Both the position numbers and the translations under genes were made by a program. A DNA stretch of 64,000 nucleotides, taken from the NCBI GenBank assembly GCA_903789525.1, contig CAIFER010000001.1, positions 620,001-684,000 on the forward strand, read 5' to 3'. The first letter of the stretch is position 1. Each line of letters starts with the position of its first letter. Below the pieces are notes generated by a model, which was not told the DNA's origin, ran no database searches, and saw only the letters and a list, made by a program, of their open reading frames with translations. Positions 21,967 through 32,303 of this stretch are shown here, one piece after another. Source of the DNA: an uncultured Aeriscardovia sp. (GTDB lineage: Bacteria; Actinomycetota; Actinomycetes; Actinomycetales; Bifidobacteriaceae).

Positions 21967-22899
21967 ATGGTACGTTCTTTCTCGTTTCATTTCACATCAT
22001 CTGCCTTCTATCGCACGGTGACACGATCCGTCGCTGTTCTTGCGTCTTTAACAGCGCTCGCTCAACTCAGTGCCTGCTCTGCTCCAGTCGTTGATCGGGC
22101 TACTTCTGCTTCCACGATTACTGAAGCGATACAAACCCAGAGCTGCACTGATGCGGCTGCGACTGCTGCCCGTTTCGGATCACTGTCTTCAGGGTTTCCT
22201 ATCTCAGTGATGGCATATTCCGCCGCTTCTGCTGCCAATCAGTGGATTCATGTTGCTGGACAGTGCCCGACACTTTTTGCTTCCTCTAGCTTGCAAGCTG
22301 CACGCGCAGATACAACTGCTCGCACGTACGCGCGTCTCACCCACGAGCCTGTTCCTGTGACGATGCTTGGCGAAACACACCACGAGATCGCGCATATTGC
22401 TGCCACCTCTTCACCTGCTCCGAACATTGCGCTCTCAGCTGCCGACGCAGCCGTTTTTGCTCGCAGCTTTGACCGTCTCGCATTCAGCGAAGAATTTCTC
22501 GCAGCACATTCACCTGCTCTTCGATCTTCGTATTACCCCGAAAGCTTGGTGCATCGTGACGTCGCCGCACACCTCACTCACGTATTTGTGCCGGAAAGCC
22601 AGTGCTCCCAGCTTTCATCACAGAAACTATTCACGTGCGCACCGGATCCACGGGAACGCCTGTATTCTGTAGCAGCTCTTACTACAGCACGAAAAACGGT
22701 TGCTGACACAATGACAGGAATCACAGCTCCGCTCTCATCCACACTCGTCATGGAAGCTGGATTAGAGAGCGCACGATTCGCAGGTCGATCTTCATCTGAT
22801 ACATCCGCAGACCGAGAGCATGCTGCACGGTGGGCTGCCTCTCTCATGTCTACAGCGTTCCAAACGGGATATCCATTCTTTACGCCATCACGTGCTTAA
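21967..22899 (+). CDS. Predicted lipoprotein, function unknown
   Basis: I do not recognise the family. The 310-residue protein has a basic start, a hydrophobic segment (about residues 18-34) and a lipobox LSAC at 34-37, predicting lipid attachment outside the membrane. The mature part is rich in A, S and T with two cysteines (QSCTDA and GQCPTLF) that could form a disulfide, and two more later (SQCSQL, FTCAPD). A helical, alanine-rich composition with DREHAARWAASL near the end is reminiscent of ferritin-like or DUF4439 lipoproteins, but this is not secure. The ATG has AAAGG seven bases upstream. The gene is divergent from nusA and converges on proS. Confidence 0.8.
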   Translation: MVRSFSFHFTSSAFYRTVTRSVAVLASLTALAQLSACSAPVVDRATSASTITEAIQTQSCTDAAATAARFGSLSSGFPISVMAYSAASAANQWIHVAGQCPTLFASSSLQAARADTTARTYARLTHEPVPVTMLGETHHEIAHIAATSSPAPNIALSAADAAVFARSFDRLAFSEEFLAAHSPALRSSYYPESLVHRDVAAHLTHVFVPESQCSQLSSQKLFTCAPDPRERLYSVAALTTARKTVADTMTGITAPLSSTLVMEAGLESARFAGRSSSDTSADREHAARWAASLMSTAFQTGYPFFTPSRA

Positions 22900-22974
22900 T
22901 CGACATCACAGTCTTTTGCGACCCTTGTTGTATCGCCAGTCTGCACCATTTCAAGCCGCCTCATATCTTTCCAT

Positions 22975-23010
22975 AAAAAATGGGCCACAGCTCTGACGAA
23001 CTGTGACCCA
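22975..23010 (-). terminator. Rho-independent terminator of proS
   Basis: On the minus strand TGGGTCACAG (23010-23001) pairs with CTGTGGCCCA (22990-22981) over 10 bases with one G-U pair, followed by six T (22980-22975). It lies 54 bases past the proS stop. The plus strand lacks a T-run after the stem, so it acts in one direction only. Confidence 0.9.
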
Positions 23011-23063
23011 CCAAACTGCGGCCTACTAATGACCTCGGCTAGTCTGAAGAAAAGTGCCTGAGC

Positions 23064-24914
23064 TTAACGCTTCAAGCGATCTTCCACACGCGGCATCATC
23101 GAGGTAATGAGCGATTGAACGGTCGTGAGTGCCTGATCAGCGGCAACCGACTGCGATGTGCCCGCCTCACGCTGACGGATCTCGACCGTTCCGTTCGACA
23201 CAAAGTCGCGGCCAACCACGATTTCCAGTGGGACACCGATGAGTTCGGCATCCTTAAACTTCACGCCAGCCGATACCTTCGTGCGATCATCAAACAGCAC
23301 TTCAATGCCCGCGTCAGAGAGCTGATGAACGAGTTTCTCAGCCTCTTGCGCAGCTTGCGCATTCTTCCCCATCGTCATCACATGAACTTGTGCTGGAGCA
23401 ACAGACATCGGCCAGCACAAGCCCTTCTCATCGTGATGGAACTCGGCGATACACGCCAATGTACGCGAAACGCCAATACCGTACGAACCCATCCACGGTG
23501 TTGATGGCTTACCATTCTGATCCAAAACCGTGAAGTTCAGTGCCTTCGTGTACTTCAAGCCAAGCTGGAATACCTGGCCAATCTCAACACCACGCTGGAA
23601 ACTCAGCGGACCAGATCCGTCTGGACTCATATCGCCTTCACGCACCTGTAGCGCTTCGAGTGTTCCATCAGACTGGAAATCACGACCAGCGACGAGGTGC
23701 ACGTAGTCCATACCCTTCTCATCAGCGCCTGTATACCACTGCGAGCCCTGAGCGATGTGCGCATCCAAGAAGTACCGAACGACGTGTGAATCGTGTTCTT
23801 TTTCGCCTGTACGCGCATTTGGCCCGCATGCCTTCGGTCCGATGTAGCCAACCACGAGCTCTGGATGTTTCTTGAGATCCTCTTCACTTGCCTCTTCTAC
23901 ATCGCACGGCGGGAATGCGGCAGCCACGCGCTTGAGATCAATTTCGCGATCACCTGGAATTCCAACAACGATCACTTCGCGCCACGGCTTATTGTCGTGA
24001 TCCTGATCCGCCGGATGCAGAATCGTCAGAGCCACGTTCTTGAGAATGTCCGACGCTGCCCATTGACGCCCATCTGAGCGCGGAAGCGACTTGTTGGCAT
24101 ACGTGAGCATCTGATCAATCGTCCTCGCTGATCCAACGTTGACTTTTGCTGCTGCCGGTGTTGCCGATGCGTCAATCGCCTGCGGACGTGGAGTCGTCAA
24201 AACCTCGACATTCCACGCCTTGCCTGCTGGAGAGAGAGCGAACGTATCTTCACCGATTGGCAGCGGTGACTGGAATTCCTCGGACGCAGATCCGCCCATC
24301 GGGCCGGAGAACGACTTGACAATCACATACTTGACGCCGACGCGTTGGTACACGCGCTCAAACGCGTCACGCTGGCGCTGGTATTCCTGCTTCAAACCTG
24401 TCTGATCCATTGTGAAGGAATAAGAATCCTCCATGATGAATTCACGGCCACGGATCAATCCAGCACGAGGACGCGCTTCATCGCGGTACTTCGTCTGAAT
24501 CTGGTACAAAACGACAGGCAAATCCTTGTACGAATTGAAATAACTCTTCGCCAGGAGCGTGAACATCTCTTCGTGCGTGGGAGCGAGCAAATACGGAGCA
24601 CCATGGCGATCCTTGAGCTTGAACATGTCATCGCCATATTCTTCCCACCGATGCGTGGCTTCGTACGGATCCTTCGGCAAAAGCGCTGGAAGATGAACTT
24701 CCTGACTGCCCGCTGCATTCATTTCTTCACGGACGATAGCTTCAATCTTATTGAGGACGCGCAATCCGAGCGGAAGCCAGGTGAAAATGCCCGGCGCTTC
24801 CTTCTTAATAAAACCAGCACGAACGAGGAGTTTTGCCGAATCGACGTCCTCATCGGCCGGGTCATTGCGCATTGTGCGAAGGAATAATGTTGACATACGA
24901 AGTGGTTCAGTCAT
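23064..24914 (-). CDS. proS: Proline-tRNA ligase (prolyl-tRNA synthetase, bacterial type)
   Basis: Charges tRNA-Pro with proline. It is a class II synthetase of the bacterial type: motif 1 region (LLVRAGFIKKEAPGIFTWLPLG), motif 2 (RDEARPRAGLIRGREFIMEDSYSF), the editing (INS) domain inserted at about residues 220-400, then motif 3 (GSYGIGVSRTLACIAE) and the anticodon-binding domain with the AQVHVM strand. The ATG at 24914 (MTEPLRMSTLF) gives 616 residues and matches related proteins; a GTG at 24962, five bases after the helicase stop, would add 16 residues. No start has a good ribosome site, so the exact start is uncertain. Confidence 0.96.
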   Translation of the reverse strand: MTEPLRMSTLFLRTMRNDPADEDVDSAKLLVRAGFIKKEAPGIFTWLPLGLRVLNKIEAIVREEMNAAGSQEVHLPALLPKDPYEATHRWEEYGDDMFKLKDRHGAPYLLAPTHEEMFTLLAKSYFNSYKDLPVVLYQIQTKYRDEARPRAGLIRGREFIMEDSYSFTMDQTGLKQEYQRQRDAFERVYQRVGVKYVIVKSFSGPMGGSASEEFQSPLPIGEDTFALSPAGKAWNVEVLTTPRPQAIDASATPAAAKVNVGSARTIDQMLTYANKSLPRSDGRQWAASDILKNVALTILHPADQDHDNKPWREVIVVGIPGDREIDLKRVAAAFPPCDVEEASEEDLKKHPELVVGYIGPKACGPNARTGEKEHDSHVVRYFLDAHIAQGSQWYTGADEKGMDYVHLVAGRDFQSDGTLEALQVREGDMSPDGSGPLSFQRGVEIGQVFQLGLKYTKALNFTVLDQNGKPSTPWMGSYGIGVSRTLACIAEFHHDEKGLCWPMSVAPAQVHVMTMGKNAQAAQEAEKLVHQLSDAGIEVLFDDRTKVSAGVKFKDAELIGVPLEIVVGRDFVSNGTVEIRQREAGTSQSVAADQALTTVQSLITSMMPRVEDRLKR

Positions 24915-24967
24915 AAAAACCAAAATACCCGGACCGGTGAACGCCACTTTCGTATGCCACACTCGTT

Positions 24968-26497
24968 TCAGAAGGCTGCGTGTCCAATTGGGAAATCGAA
25001 CGCCGGCTGATTGTCACTCTTCCTGTTATCGCTCTTCCTGTGAGAGTGCGCTGGGGTCTTCGTCGTAGACGACGATGTTGACGACTTTGTTACTGCCGAC
25101 TTCGTTGCTGCAGACTTCTCCCCTGATTCGGCAGGTTCACTAGTGCGATGAGTACGAGCAACGAAGGCCTCCGGACTCATGTGCGTAAGCGCTTTTTCGA
25201 CATCGCGAGATTGACTGCGCAAATCCTTGTCGATACGAGCTACGCGATCAGAGACAGTAAGCGCTCGCGGTGTAATCCCATCCAAGAAGAGACCATCGAG
25301 ACTTTGCACACGCGAAAGCGCTACGTAACCCATACCTGGAGCAAATGTGCGAGATAAATCCATCCACGCCGCAGAGAGCGTCATACCTTGTGACTTATGA
25401 ATCGTGATGGCCCACGCCAGCCGCAATGGAATTTGATCAACACTCGCGAGCACATCTTCGCCATCCATCATGTTCCACGATTCCGGCTCCATGCGCACCG
25501 TATGACCGTTGTTAAACGTGACAATAGGAAAGTCTGAATGTGCCGAGTCAAAATCTGTGACCACGCCGAGTGACCCGTTCATATACCGGCCCAGCTGATC
25601 GTTGCGCAATGCCATTACTACAGCTCCTTGCCGCACACTGAGCTTGTGTGGCGCCAACATTGACTTCATGAGCTGCTTGACGAGCGCTGGATCCCCATTC
25701 GACTCAGACTCGTATGTGTGGAGTTCGCCGTTTAAGTCTGCCAGTTGCGCTTGATTGATCCGATCTGCCTGACGATTCGTCGGGAATAAACGAACAGCTG
25801 CTTGACCTTCAGCTGGCGTGACACCAATGCGATCCTCTAGCGCTTGGCGATCAGACACACTCACTGCTCCAGAACGAATGTCATTGAGAATGTCAAAAAG
25901 TCGACCACTCGCCCGATGCTGCTCCGTCAAGTAGCAAATCGGCATGTGCGCACGCGCCCACACGCGAGAAGACGTCACATATCCATTCGGATCGATCCCA
26001 TCATCGGCGTACCCCTTGAAGTACGCGGCGACATCAGGATCAGTCATGACACGCGCGTCTGAACGTACGACTGGAGGAAGCTGGAACAAATCGCCAGCCA
26101 ACACGACCTGAAGTCCACCAAAGGGAGCAGTGGAGCGCCGAACATGCCGACACACGATGTCAATGAGATCGAGAAACGACGCCGGGAGCATCGATACCTC
26201 ATCGATCACGAGAATATCCGCCGCACGAATCTCTGACCCACGTCGTGATTTTGCTGTGCGCAGAAGCCAGCGAGAAGGAGCTCGACTGATCCCCACACCA
26301 GCCCACGAATGAATAGTTCGGCCGCCTAAGTGCGTTGCTGCAATACCTGTTGAAGCAGTGACTGCCACCGATTTACCATGCCGACGCGCCCACGCAATGA
26401 ACTGCCCTAGCACGTACGTTTTCCCGGATCCTGGTGCGCCCGTGACGAACGCATTTGAACCAGCGCGCAGTAGGGAGAGAACATCTTTTTGGCGCAT
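24968..26497 (-). CDS. Pif1-like superfamily 1B helicase
   Basis: Predicted ATP-dependent 5'-3' DNA helicase of the Pif1/RecD type. The 509-residue protein shows P-loop GAPGSGKT near residues 19-26, motif Ia TASTGIAATHLGGRTIHSW, Walker B VIDEVSML, motif III GDLFQLPPV, and the C-terminal helicase motifs LAWAITIHKSQGMTLSAAW and GYVALSRVQSLDGL. The last 70 residues are an S/T/K-rich tail ending FDFPIGHAAF. The ATG at 26497 has GGAGG five bases upstream; a GTG four codons earlier is less likely. It lies between orn and proS and may be co-transcribed with both. Confidence 0.92.
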   Translation of the reverse strand: MRQKDVLSLLRAGSNAFVTGAPGSGKTYVLGQFIAWARRHGKSVAVTASTGIAATHLGGRTIHSWAGVGISRAPSRWLLRTAKSRRGSEIRAADILVIDEVSMLPASFLDLIDIVCRHVRRSTAPFGGLQVVLAGDLFQLPPVVRSDARVMTDPDVAAYFKGYADDGIDPNGYVTSSRVWARAHMPICYLTEQHRASGRLFDILNDIRSGAVSVSDRQALEDRIGVTPAEGQAAVRLFPTNRQADRINQAQLADLNGELHTYESESNGDPALVKQLMKSMLAPHKLSVRQGAVVMALRNDQLGRYMNGSLGVVTDFDSAHSDFPIVTFNNGHTVRMEPESWNMMDGEDVLASVDQIPLRLAWAITIHKSQGMTLSAAWMDLSRTFAPGMGYVALSRVQSLDGLFLDGITPRALTVSDRVARIDKDLRSQSRDVEKALTHMSPEAFVARTHRTSEPAESGEKSAATKSAVTKSSTSSSTTKTPAHSHRKSDNRKSDNQPAFDFPIGHAAF

Positions 26498-26581
26498 GTC
26501 AGCCTCCACTCATTCGTGTGGAATTGAAATGAGAGTGCAGTACGGTGTGATCTACCTGTTAATCAACAGCTTGATCAACGG

Positions 26582-27283
26582 CTAAATTGTTTTACGCGAC
26601 GCGTGCTCTGGATCGACGACTTGCTGTCCCTCGTTTTCATACGTCCGCAACAGACTCGACTTCTCAATCTGCGCTGAGATAGCACGGGCATCGTCACGAC
26701 TGATGCCTGGCTCCGGACGGAACATCGTCTGACGGTAGTAGCGCAATTCATCAATGGACTCAATAATGTCACCGAGCGACCGGTCATCTCCGTGCTTCGC
26801 TGGCTTGTTGAGAAAGACCTGCGGATACCAACGACGGCACAGTTCCTTGATCGAGCTCACATCGATAGAACGGTAATGCAGCAATGCGGTCAGATGCGGC
26901 ATGAAGTGATCGAGGAATTTCTTGTCCGAGCCGATCGTGTTTCCAGCCAACAAGGCTTTCCCCTTCTTCGGCAAGAACGGACGAATATAGTCAATGACCT
27001 TCTTTTCAGCGTCTTGATAGGAGATACCTGATTTCATGCGCTCCAACAAGCCATTTTCCGTATGCATATGGCGGACGAAATCGCCCATATGATCGAGCGC
27101 TGCCTGGCTTGGTTTAATGACAAGATCAATGCCTTTGTCGAGCACCTTGAGGTTGAAATCAGTGGGGACAACAGCGATCTCACACAATTCATCATGGAAG
27201 ATGTCCAAACCAGTCATTTCGCAGTCAATCCACACGAGACGTGATTCCTCGGGGGTAAATGTGACAGCATCATCAGCGCTCAT
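26582..27283 (-). CDS. orn: Oligoribonuclease
   Basis: Orn is the 3'-5' exonuclease that degrades di- to pentaribonucleotides, including pGpG from c-di-GMP turnover, to mononucleotides. The 233-residue protein has the DEDDh signature: WIDCEMTGLD with the first Asp/Glu pair, AGNTIGSDKKFLDHFMP, YRSIDVSSI and the final KHGDDRSLGDIIESIDEL with His and Asp. The start at 27283 has AAGGAG nine bases upstream. A short C-terminal extension beyond the usual length follows the core. Confidence 0.95.
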   Translation of the reverse strand: MSADDAVTFTPEESRLVWIDCEMTGLDIFHDELCEIAVVPTDFNLKVLDKGIDLVIKPSQAALDHMGDFVRHMHTENGLLERMKSGISYQDAEKKVIDYIRPFLPKKGKALLAGNTIGSDKKFLDHFMPHLTALLHYRSIDVSSIKELCRRWYPQVFLNKPAKHGDDRSLGDIIESIDELRYYRQTMFRPEPGISRDDARAISAQIEKSSLLRTYENEGQQVVDPEHASRKTI

Positions 27284-27349
27284 CGTATTTTCTCCTTGCC
27301 GTTTTGCCGTAATCTCACTTACTTTTCGCTGAATTCCAGATGGTCTATT

Positions 27350-28045
27350 CTACGCTTTCATATCCGTGACCGGAGCTGCCTTCAGTGCAGCAGCTGCTCG
27401 TCGCTCAGCACGCGTCCGAACGATCGCTGAGAAGAGCAGTGACAGGATCCCGAAGATCAGGAAAACGAAGAACAGGATGCACGATTCAAGCTGTGGATAG
27501 ATGGCCGCCCGGATCAGGAAAAGCACGGCTTGCACAATCGCTACCCATCCAATGCGTGCCCAGGAGCCGGCGTTTTTGACGCTCACGAGCTCAGACTTGA
27601 CAGAGCGCAGGAAGATTTCGATCTCGATAGAAATCCACAGTGACAGCAGACCAGTCACGATCAGGAACGTCGGCTGGACAGATGCGTAAAATCCGACGTG
27701 CGCATAGCCATCGTGGAACGTAGTCAGCAGCGTTGATGAGAAGTGCGGAGCTAAAACAACGACCAAAACAGAGGCAATCATTGCCACCCACACGCACACG
27801 TGAGCAATGATCAGCAGCGGAGAAATGCGAGCTTGGGCTGCATCAGCGCGGTCATTCGCCTCTTGTGCACGAATATCGCGATCGTGCTGCATTTCCGAGG
27901 CATGCCCAGCTTCTGGCATGTTCTGAATGTCGAGAATGCTGTGCGCTGTTCCACGAGGATCAGTTTTACGCGTCCCAACCCAGTTCGGCTGCGATTGAGC
28001 GCCGGAATCGACAGAATTGTTCACATGATTTTCAGAATTTGCCAT
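27350..28045 (-). CDS. Four-helix membrane protein, function unknown
   Basis: I do not recognise the family. The 231-residue protein has a polar 75-residue N-terminus with an NWVGTRKTDPRGTAHSILD segment, then hydrophobic helices near 77-99, 115-137, 155-178 and 182-206, and a basic, alanine-rich C-terminal end. No catalytic motif is visible. It lies between the guaB terminator and orn; both neighbours are on the same strand. The start (ATG at 28045) lacks a clear ribosome site. Confidence 0.75.
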   Translation of the reverse strand: MANSENHVNNSVDSGAQSQPNWVGTRKTDPRGTAHSILDIQNMPEAGHASEMQHDRDIRAQEANDRADAAQARISPLLIIAHVCVWVAMIASVLVVVLAPHFSSTLLTTFHDGYAHVGFYASVQPTFLIVTGLLSLWISIEIEIFLRSVKSELVSVKNAGSWARIGWVAIVQAVLFLIRAAIYPQLESCILFFVFLIFGILSLLFSAIVRTRAERRAAAALKAAPVTDMKA

Positions 28046-28076
28046 ACTTCTACCCTAAAACGTGGCACGAAAAAGA

Positions 28077-28104
28077 AGGGCAGAGAGCTTGTGCCCTCTG
28101 CCCT
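28077..28104 (-). terminator. Rho-independent terminator of guaB
   Basis: Read on the minus strand, AGGGCAGAG (28104-28096) pairs with CTCTGCCCT (28085-28077) over 9 bases with a 10-base loop, followed by TCTTTTT. It lies 90 bases past the guaB stop and just before the next minus-strand gene at 28045. Confidence 0.8.
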
Positions 28105-28195
28105 GATCAATTTCACTGTGCTGTGAGAAGTGCTGCAAATCACCTTGAACGTGCCTGAAGTCTTCTTACAGCCTTCTCACAGCTTTCTTGCCTTT

Positions 28196-29794
<1,599 letters not shown>

Positions 29795-29830
29795 TTACAA
29801 ACAGATTGTGACGAGAAAAAGTCATGCGCC

Positions 29831-29873
29831 CACAACGTGAAAAGCAGTACGGATTACTTCGACACACGTTGTG
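29831..29873. other. Inverted repeat upstream of guaB
   Basis: CACAACGTG (29831-29839) and CACGTTGTG (29865-29873) are perfect 9-base complements separated by 25 bases. The minus-strand side is not directly followed by a T-run (a T-rich patch lies 10 bases on). It could be a guaB leader hairpin, a weak terminator of the AtpI-like gene, or an operator. Confidence 0.5.
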
Positions 29874-29900
29874 CCTCTGTCTGCGTCCGTGCTCACACAA

Positions 29901-30440
29901 TCAATGCTCGCAAATTGTCCCAATTGTTAAGCTCACGAGCGCACCGATCACGCCGGCAAAAATAGTCCACCCGAACACGGAAGGATCAAACCAATCTTCG
30001 CGTCCTAAGAGCCACAGAACAACAGCTGTGATGACGAGTTTGACGACCTCAAAGCCCATAGCAGCGCTGATGAAAAGCGAGAACGAGGACCGCGCATCAC
30101 TCACTGTCCTCGTCACATATGAGAGGATGAGAAAACAGGCTGGCGTCGACAGGCAGAACCACACGTTGATAGCACTGGCACTCAGTGCAGCCCACAGCCC
30201 TTCCAAATGTGATGCGGTGACCAGACCGATCAGCGATGCGATGACGGTAATGATGAGGATGGCCGGGCAGGCGAGCTTGAGCGTGAGACGGCAAATGCGA
30301 ATGACATGATCATCTGTGTAACCGCTCGAGCCTTGAATTTCCTGCACTTGGCGATCAAAATCTTCGTCATTCTCGTGAGCAGCGGACGGCCGGCGACGAC
30401 GTATTTTTTTACTGCGGCGATTATCGGCGTTCGCGTGCAT
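29901..30440 (-). CDS. AtpI-like small membrane protein
   Basis: The 179-residue protein has a very basic N-terminus (MHANADNRRSKKIRRRR) and four hydrophobic helices near 68-90, 96-118, 128-150 and 155-175. The size, helix pattern and place after wecA match the AtpI/Uncl-like protein that leads the actinobacterial atp operon and assists assembly of the ATP synthase c ring, but the sequence similarity I can see is weak. The ATG at 30440 has GAGGAG five bases upstream and overlaps the wecA end by 20 bases. No atp genes follow; guaB does. Confidence 0.65.
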   Translation of the reverse strand: MHANADNRRSKKIRRRRPSAAHENDEDFDRQVQEIQGSSGYTDDHVIRICRLTLKLACPAILIITVIASLIGLVTASHLEGLWAALSASAINVWFCLSTPACFLILSYVTRTVSDARSSFSLFISAAMGFEVVKLVITAVVLWLLGREDWFDPSVFGWTIFAGVIGALVSLTIGTICEH

Positions 30441-31596
30441 GCTGACTCCTCGTCTGCACCCGCTGCGCATCCCGCTCGCGTCGTTCATGCCTTTCGCGGC
30501 GTAACTGTGGAAGACGCTGACGGTAATACGGCATGAGTGTCGCCACCGTGAGCAGCGGAACGACGATCACAAATCCAATGGCGACCTGCCAAATCGGGAA
30601 GAACAGAGTGGCGATTGATCCAAAAGCGATAGCGGCGGCCCATCCCCACAAAATCAAAACTGCAGAACGCACTGAATGACCGATGCGGATCATGCGATGA
30701 TGCAAATGCATGCGATCCGGGTGCGTCGGTGATTCCCCGTGCGCGAGACGACGAATGATCGCGAGAACCATGTCGAGGAACGGAACGAAGAGAACCAAAA
30801 TGGGGAGCAAGATCGGCATAAAAATCGGCAAATATGAGCCCGGACCCATCGTCGCTGGATCGAAATGACCGGTTAAAATCACGGATGCACACGTCAGCAA
30901 ATAGCCGAGGAGCATCGATCCGGAATCCCCCATAAAGATCTTCGCTGGATGCCAGTTGTGCATGAGGAAGCCAACACAAATGCCGACCAGTGCCACATCA
31001 ATCAAGATCGAGAGCGACGAATAGCTCGGCTGACTGCGCGCCAAAATGTAGCTGTAGATCGCAAACGCAATGCCGCCGATCGCAACAATTCCAGCTGCAA
31101 GGCCATCCAAACCATCAACGAAATTGACCGCGTTGATAGATGCGACGATCAAAAACGCCGTCACCGCCATGGACAGCGATGGGGACGCCGTAATGAGCGA
31201 ATGACCCCACGGAAGCGAGACAATTTGCACACCTTGCCACGAGACGAGAACGGCAACAAACAGCTGACCGCTCATCTTGAGCATCCAGTCCAAATCCCAG
31301 ATGTCATCGCACACGCCCAACGCACAAATGAGTGCCGCTCCGAGCAAAATCACCCACGGTTGGCGCGACGAAGTGAACAAGCCACCAATCCATGGGGTTG
31401 TCGCCGCAAAGCACAGTGCGACTGCGAAGCCCAGCAGCATCGCGACGCCACCCATGCGTGGAGTAGGAACCGTGTGGATATCGCGCTTGCGAATCTGTCC
31501 AACCGCGCCGACCACAATCGCGAGATGACGAACGAGCGGCGTAAGCAAATACGTCGCCCCAGCGGCAATCGCAGCAATGAAGATATAGACGCGCAT
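30421..31596 (-). CDS. wecA: Undecaprenyl-phosphate N-acetylhexosamine-1-phosphate transferase (WecA/MraY family)
   Basis: Membrane enzyme that transfers a sugar 1-phosphate from a UDP-sugar to undecaprenyl phosphate, starting cell-wall polymer or polysaccharide synthesis. The 391-residue protein has about ten membrane helices, PTPRMGG near residue 47, the DD pair in CALGVCDDIWDLDW, the NAVNFVDGLDGLAAG motif and the loop GDSGSMLLG; the LHHRMIRIGHS histidine motif is also present. The ATG at 31596 overlaps the tsaC stop by one base (TGATG); a GTG one codon earlier is possible. The gene order prfA-prmC-tsaC-wecA is typical of actinobacteria. Confidence 0.93.
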   Translation of the reverse strand: MRVYIFIAAIAAGATYLLTPLVRHLAIVVGAVGQIRKRDIHTVPTPRMGGVAMLLGFAVALCFAATTPWIGGLFTSSRQPWVILLGAALICALGVCDDIWDLDWMLKMSGQLFVAVLVSWQGVQIVSLPWGHSLITASPSLSMAVTAFLIVASINAVNFVDGLDGLAAGIVAIGGIAFAIYSYILARSQPSYSSLSILIDVALVGICVGFLMHNWHPAKIFMGDSGSMLLGYLLTCASVILTGHFDPATMGPGSYLPIFMPILLPILVLFVPFLDMVLAIIRRLAHGESPTHPDRMHLHHRMIRIGHSVRSAVLILWGWAAAIAFGSIATLFFPIWQVAIGFVIVVPLLTVATLMPYYRQRLPQLRRERHERRERDAQRVQTRSQHARERR

Positions 31597-32303
31597 CACA
31601 AACTCTCTGAGTGATGAAACAGCAAGGACCGGATATGAGCGGCGGAGATCACGCCTTCGCGAATGATAGTGATCCCATCCGGATCATGCGGGTCTGCTTC
31701 GACGACCGTCGACGCGACCGGGCCGGGTGTTGGACCGGCATTCAGGTACAAATCAACGCTCAATCCCAACGCCTGTGCAGCCTGTTGCACGGACGATGGA
31801 GATGGCTGCCCGGAAATATTTGCACTCGTCGCTGCTACTGTTCCCGTCCACGCCAAAATGTGAGTAAGCGGTTGGCTATCCGGGACACGAATGGCTTGCG
31901 TGAGCGTTGTCGAACCGTTGGACTCGACCTTTCGAAGCGTGACGAGTGGTGAAGAAGGATCTGCGAGCGCGATCGGCGAAAAACCGCCTGGAAGCAAGAT
32001 GTGCGAGAGCTGATCCAAAACTGGCGGCAGGTGCAGACCGAAGTGCGACAAAACAGTCAGATTGGGCAGCAAAATCTGTAACGTTTTCGCGCGAGCACGA
32101 TGTTTTGCACGGAAAATGGACTCGACTGCCGCATCGTTTGTCGGATCGCACGCCACGCCGTACACCGTATCCGTCGGGACGACGATCAGCCCACCGTGCT
32201 GCACGATATCTCGCGCTCGTTGGCACGTTTCATCTGTGATCGGTACAATGCGCTGGCGCACCTCATCACTCAGCGTCGTAGAGTTTTCGTTCTGCTCGCT
32301 CAT
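31596..32303 (-). CDS. L-threonylcarbamoyladenylate synthase (TsaC/Sua5 family)
   Basis: Makes threonylcarbamoyl-AMP from threonine, bicarbonate and ATP, the first step of the t6A tRNA modification at position 37. The 235-residue single YrdC-like domain has GGLIVVPTDTVYGVACDPTN near residues 30-50, the basic RAKHRARAKTLQILLPN stretch and the later TVAATSANISGQPSPSS motif. It lacks the Sua5 C-terminal domain, so it is of the short TsaC/YwlC type. Its ATG forms an ATGA overlap with the prmC stop, and its own stop overlaps wecA. Confidence 0.93.
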   Translation of the reverse strand: MSEQNENSTTLSDEVRQRIVPITDETCQRARDIVQHGGLIVVPTDTVYGVACDPTNDAAVESIFRAKHRARAKTLQILLPNLTVLSHFGLHLPPVLDQLSHILLPGGFSPIALADPSSPLVTLRKVESNGSTTLTQAIRVPDSQPLTHILAWTGTVAATSANISGQPSPSSVQQAAQALGLSVDLYLNAGPTPGPVASTVVEADPHDPDGITIIREGVISAAHIRSLLFHHSESL

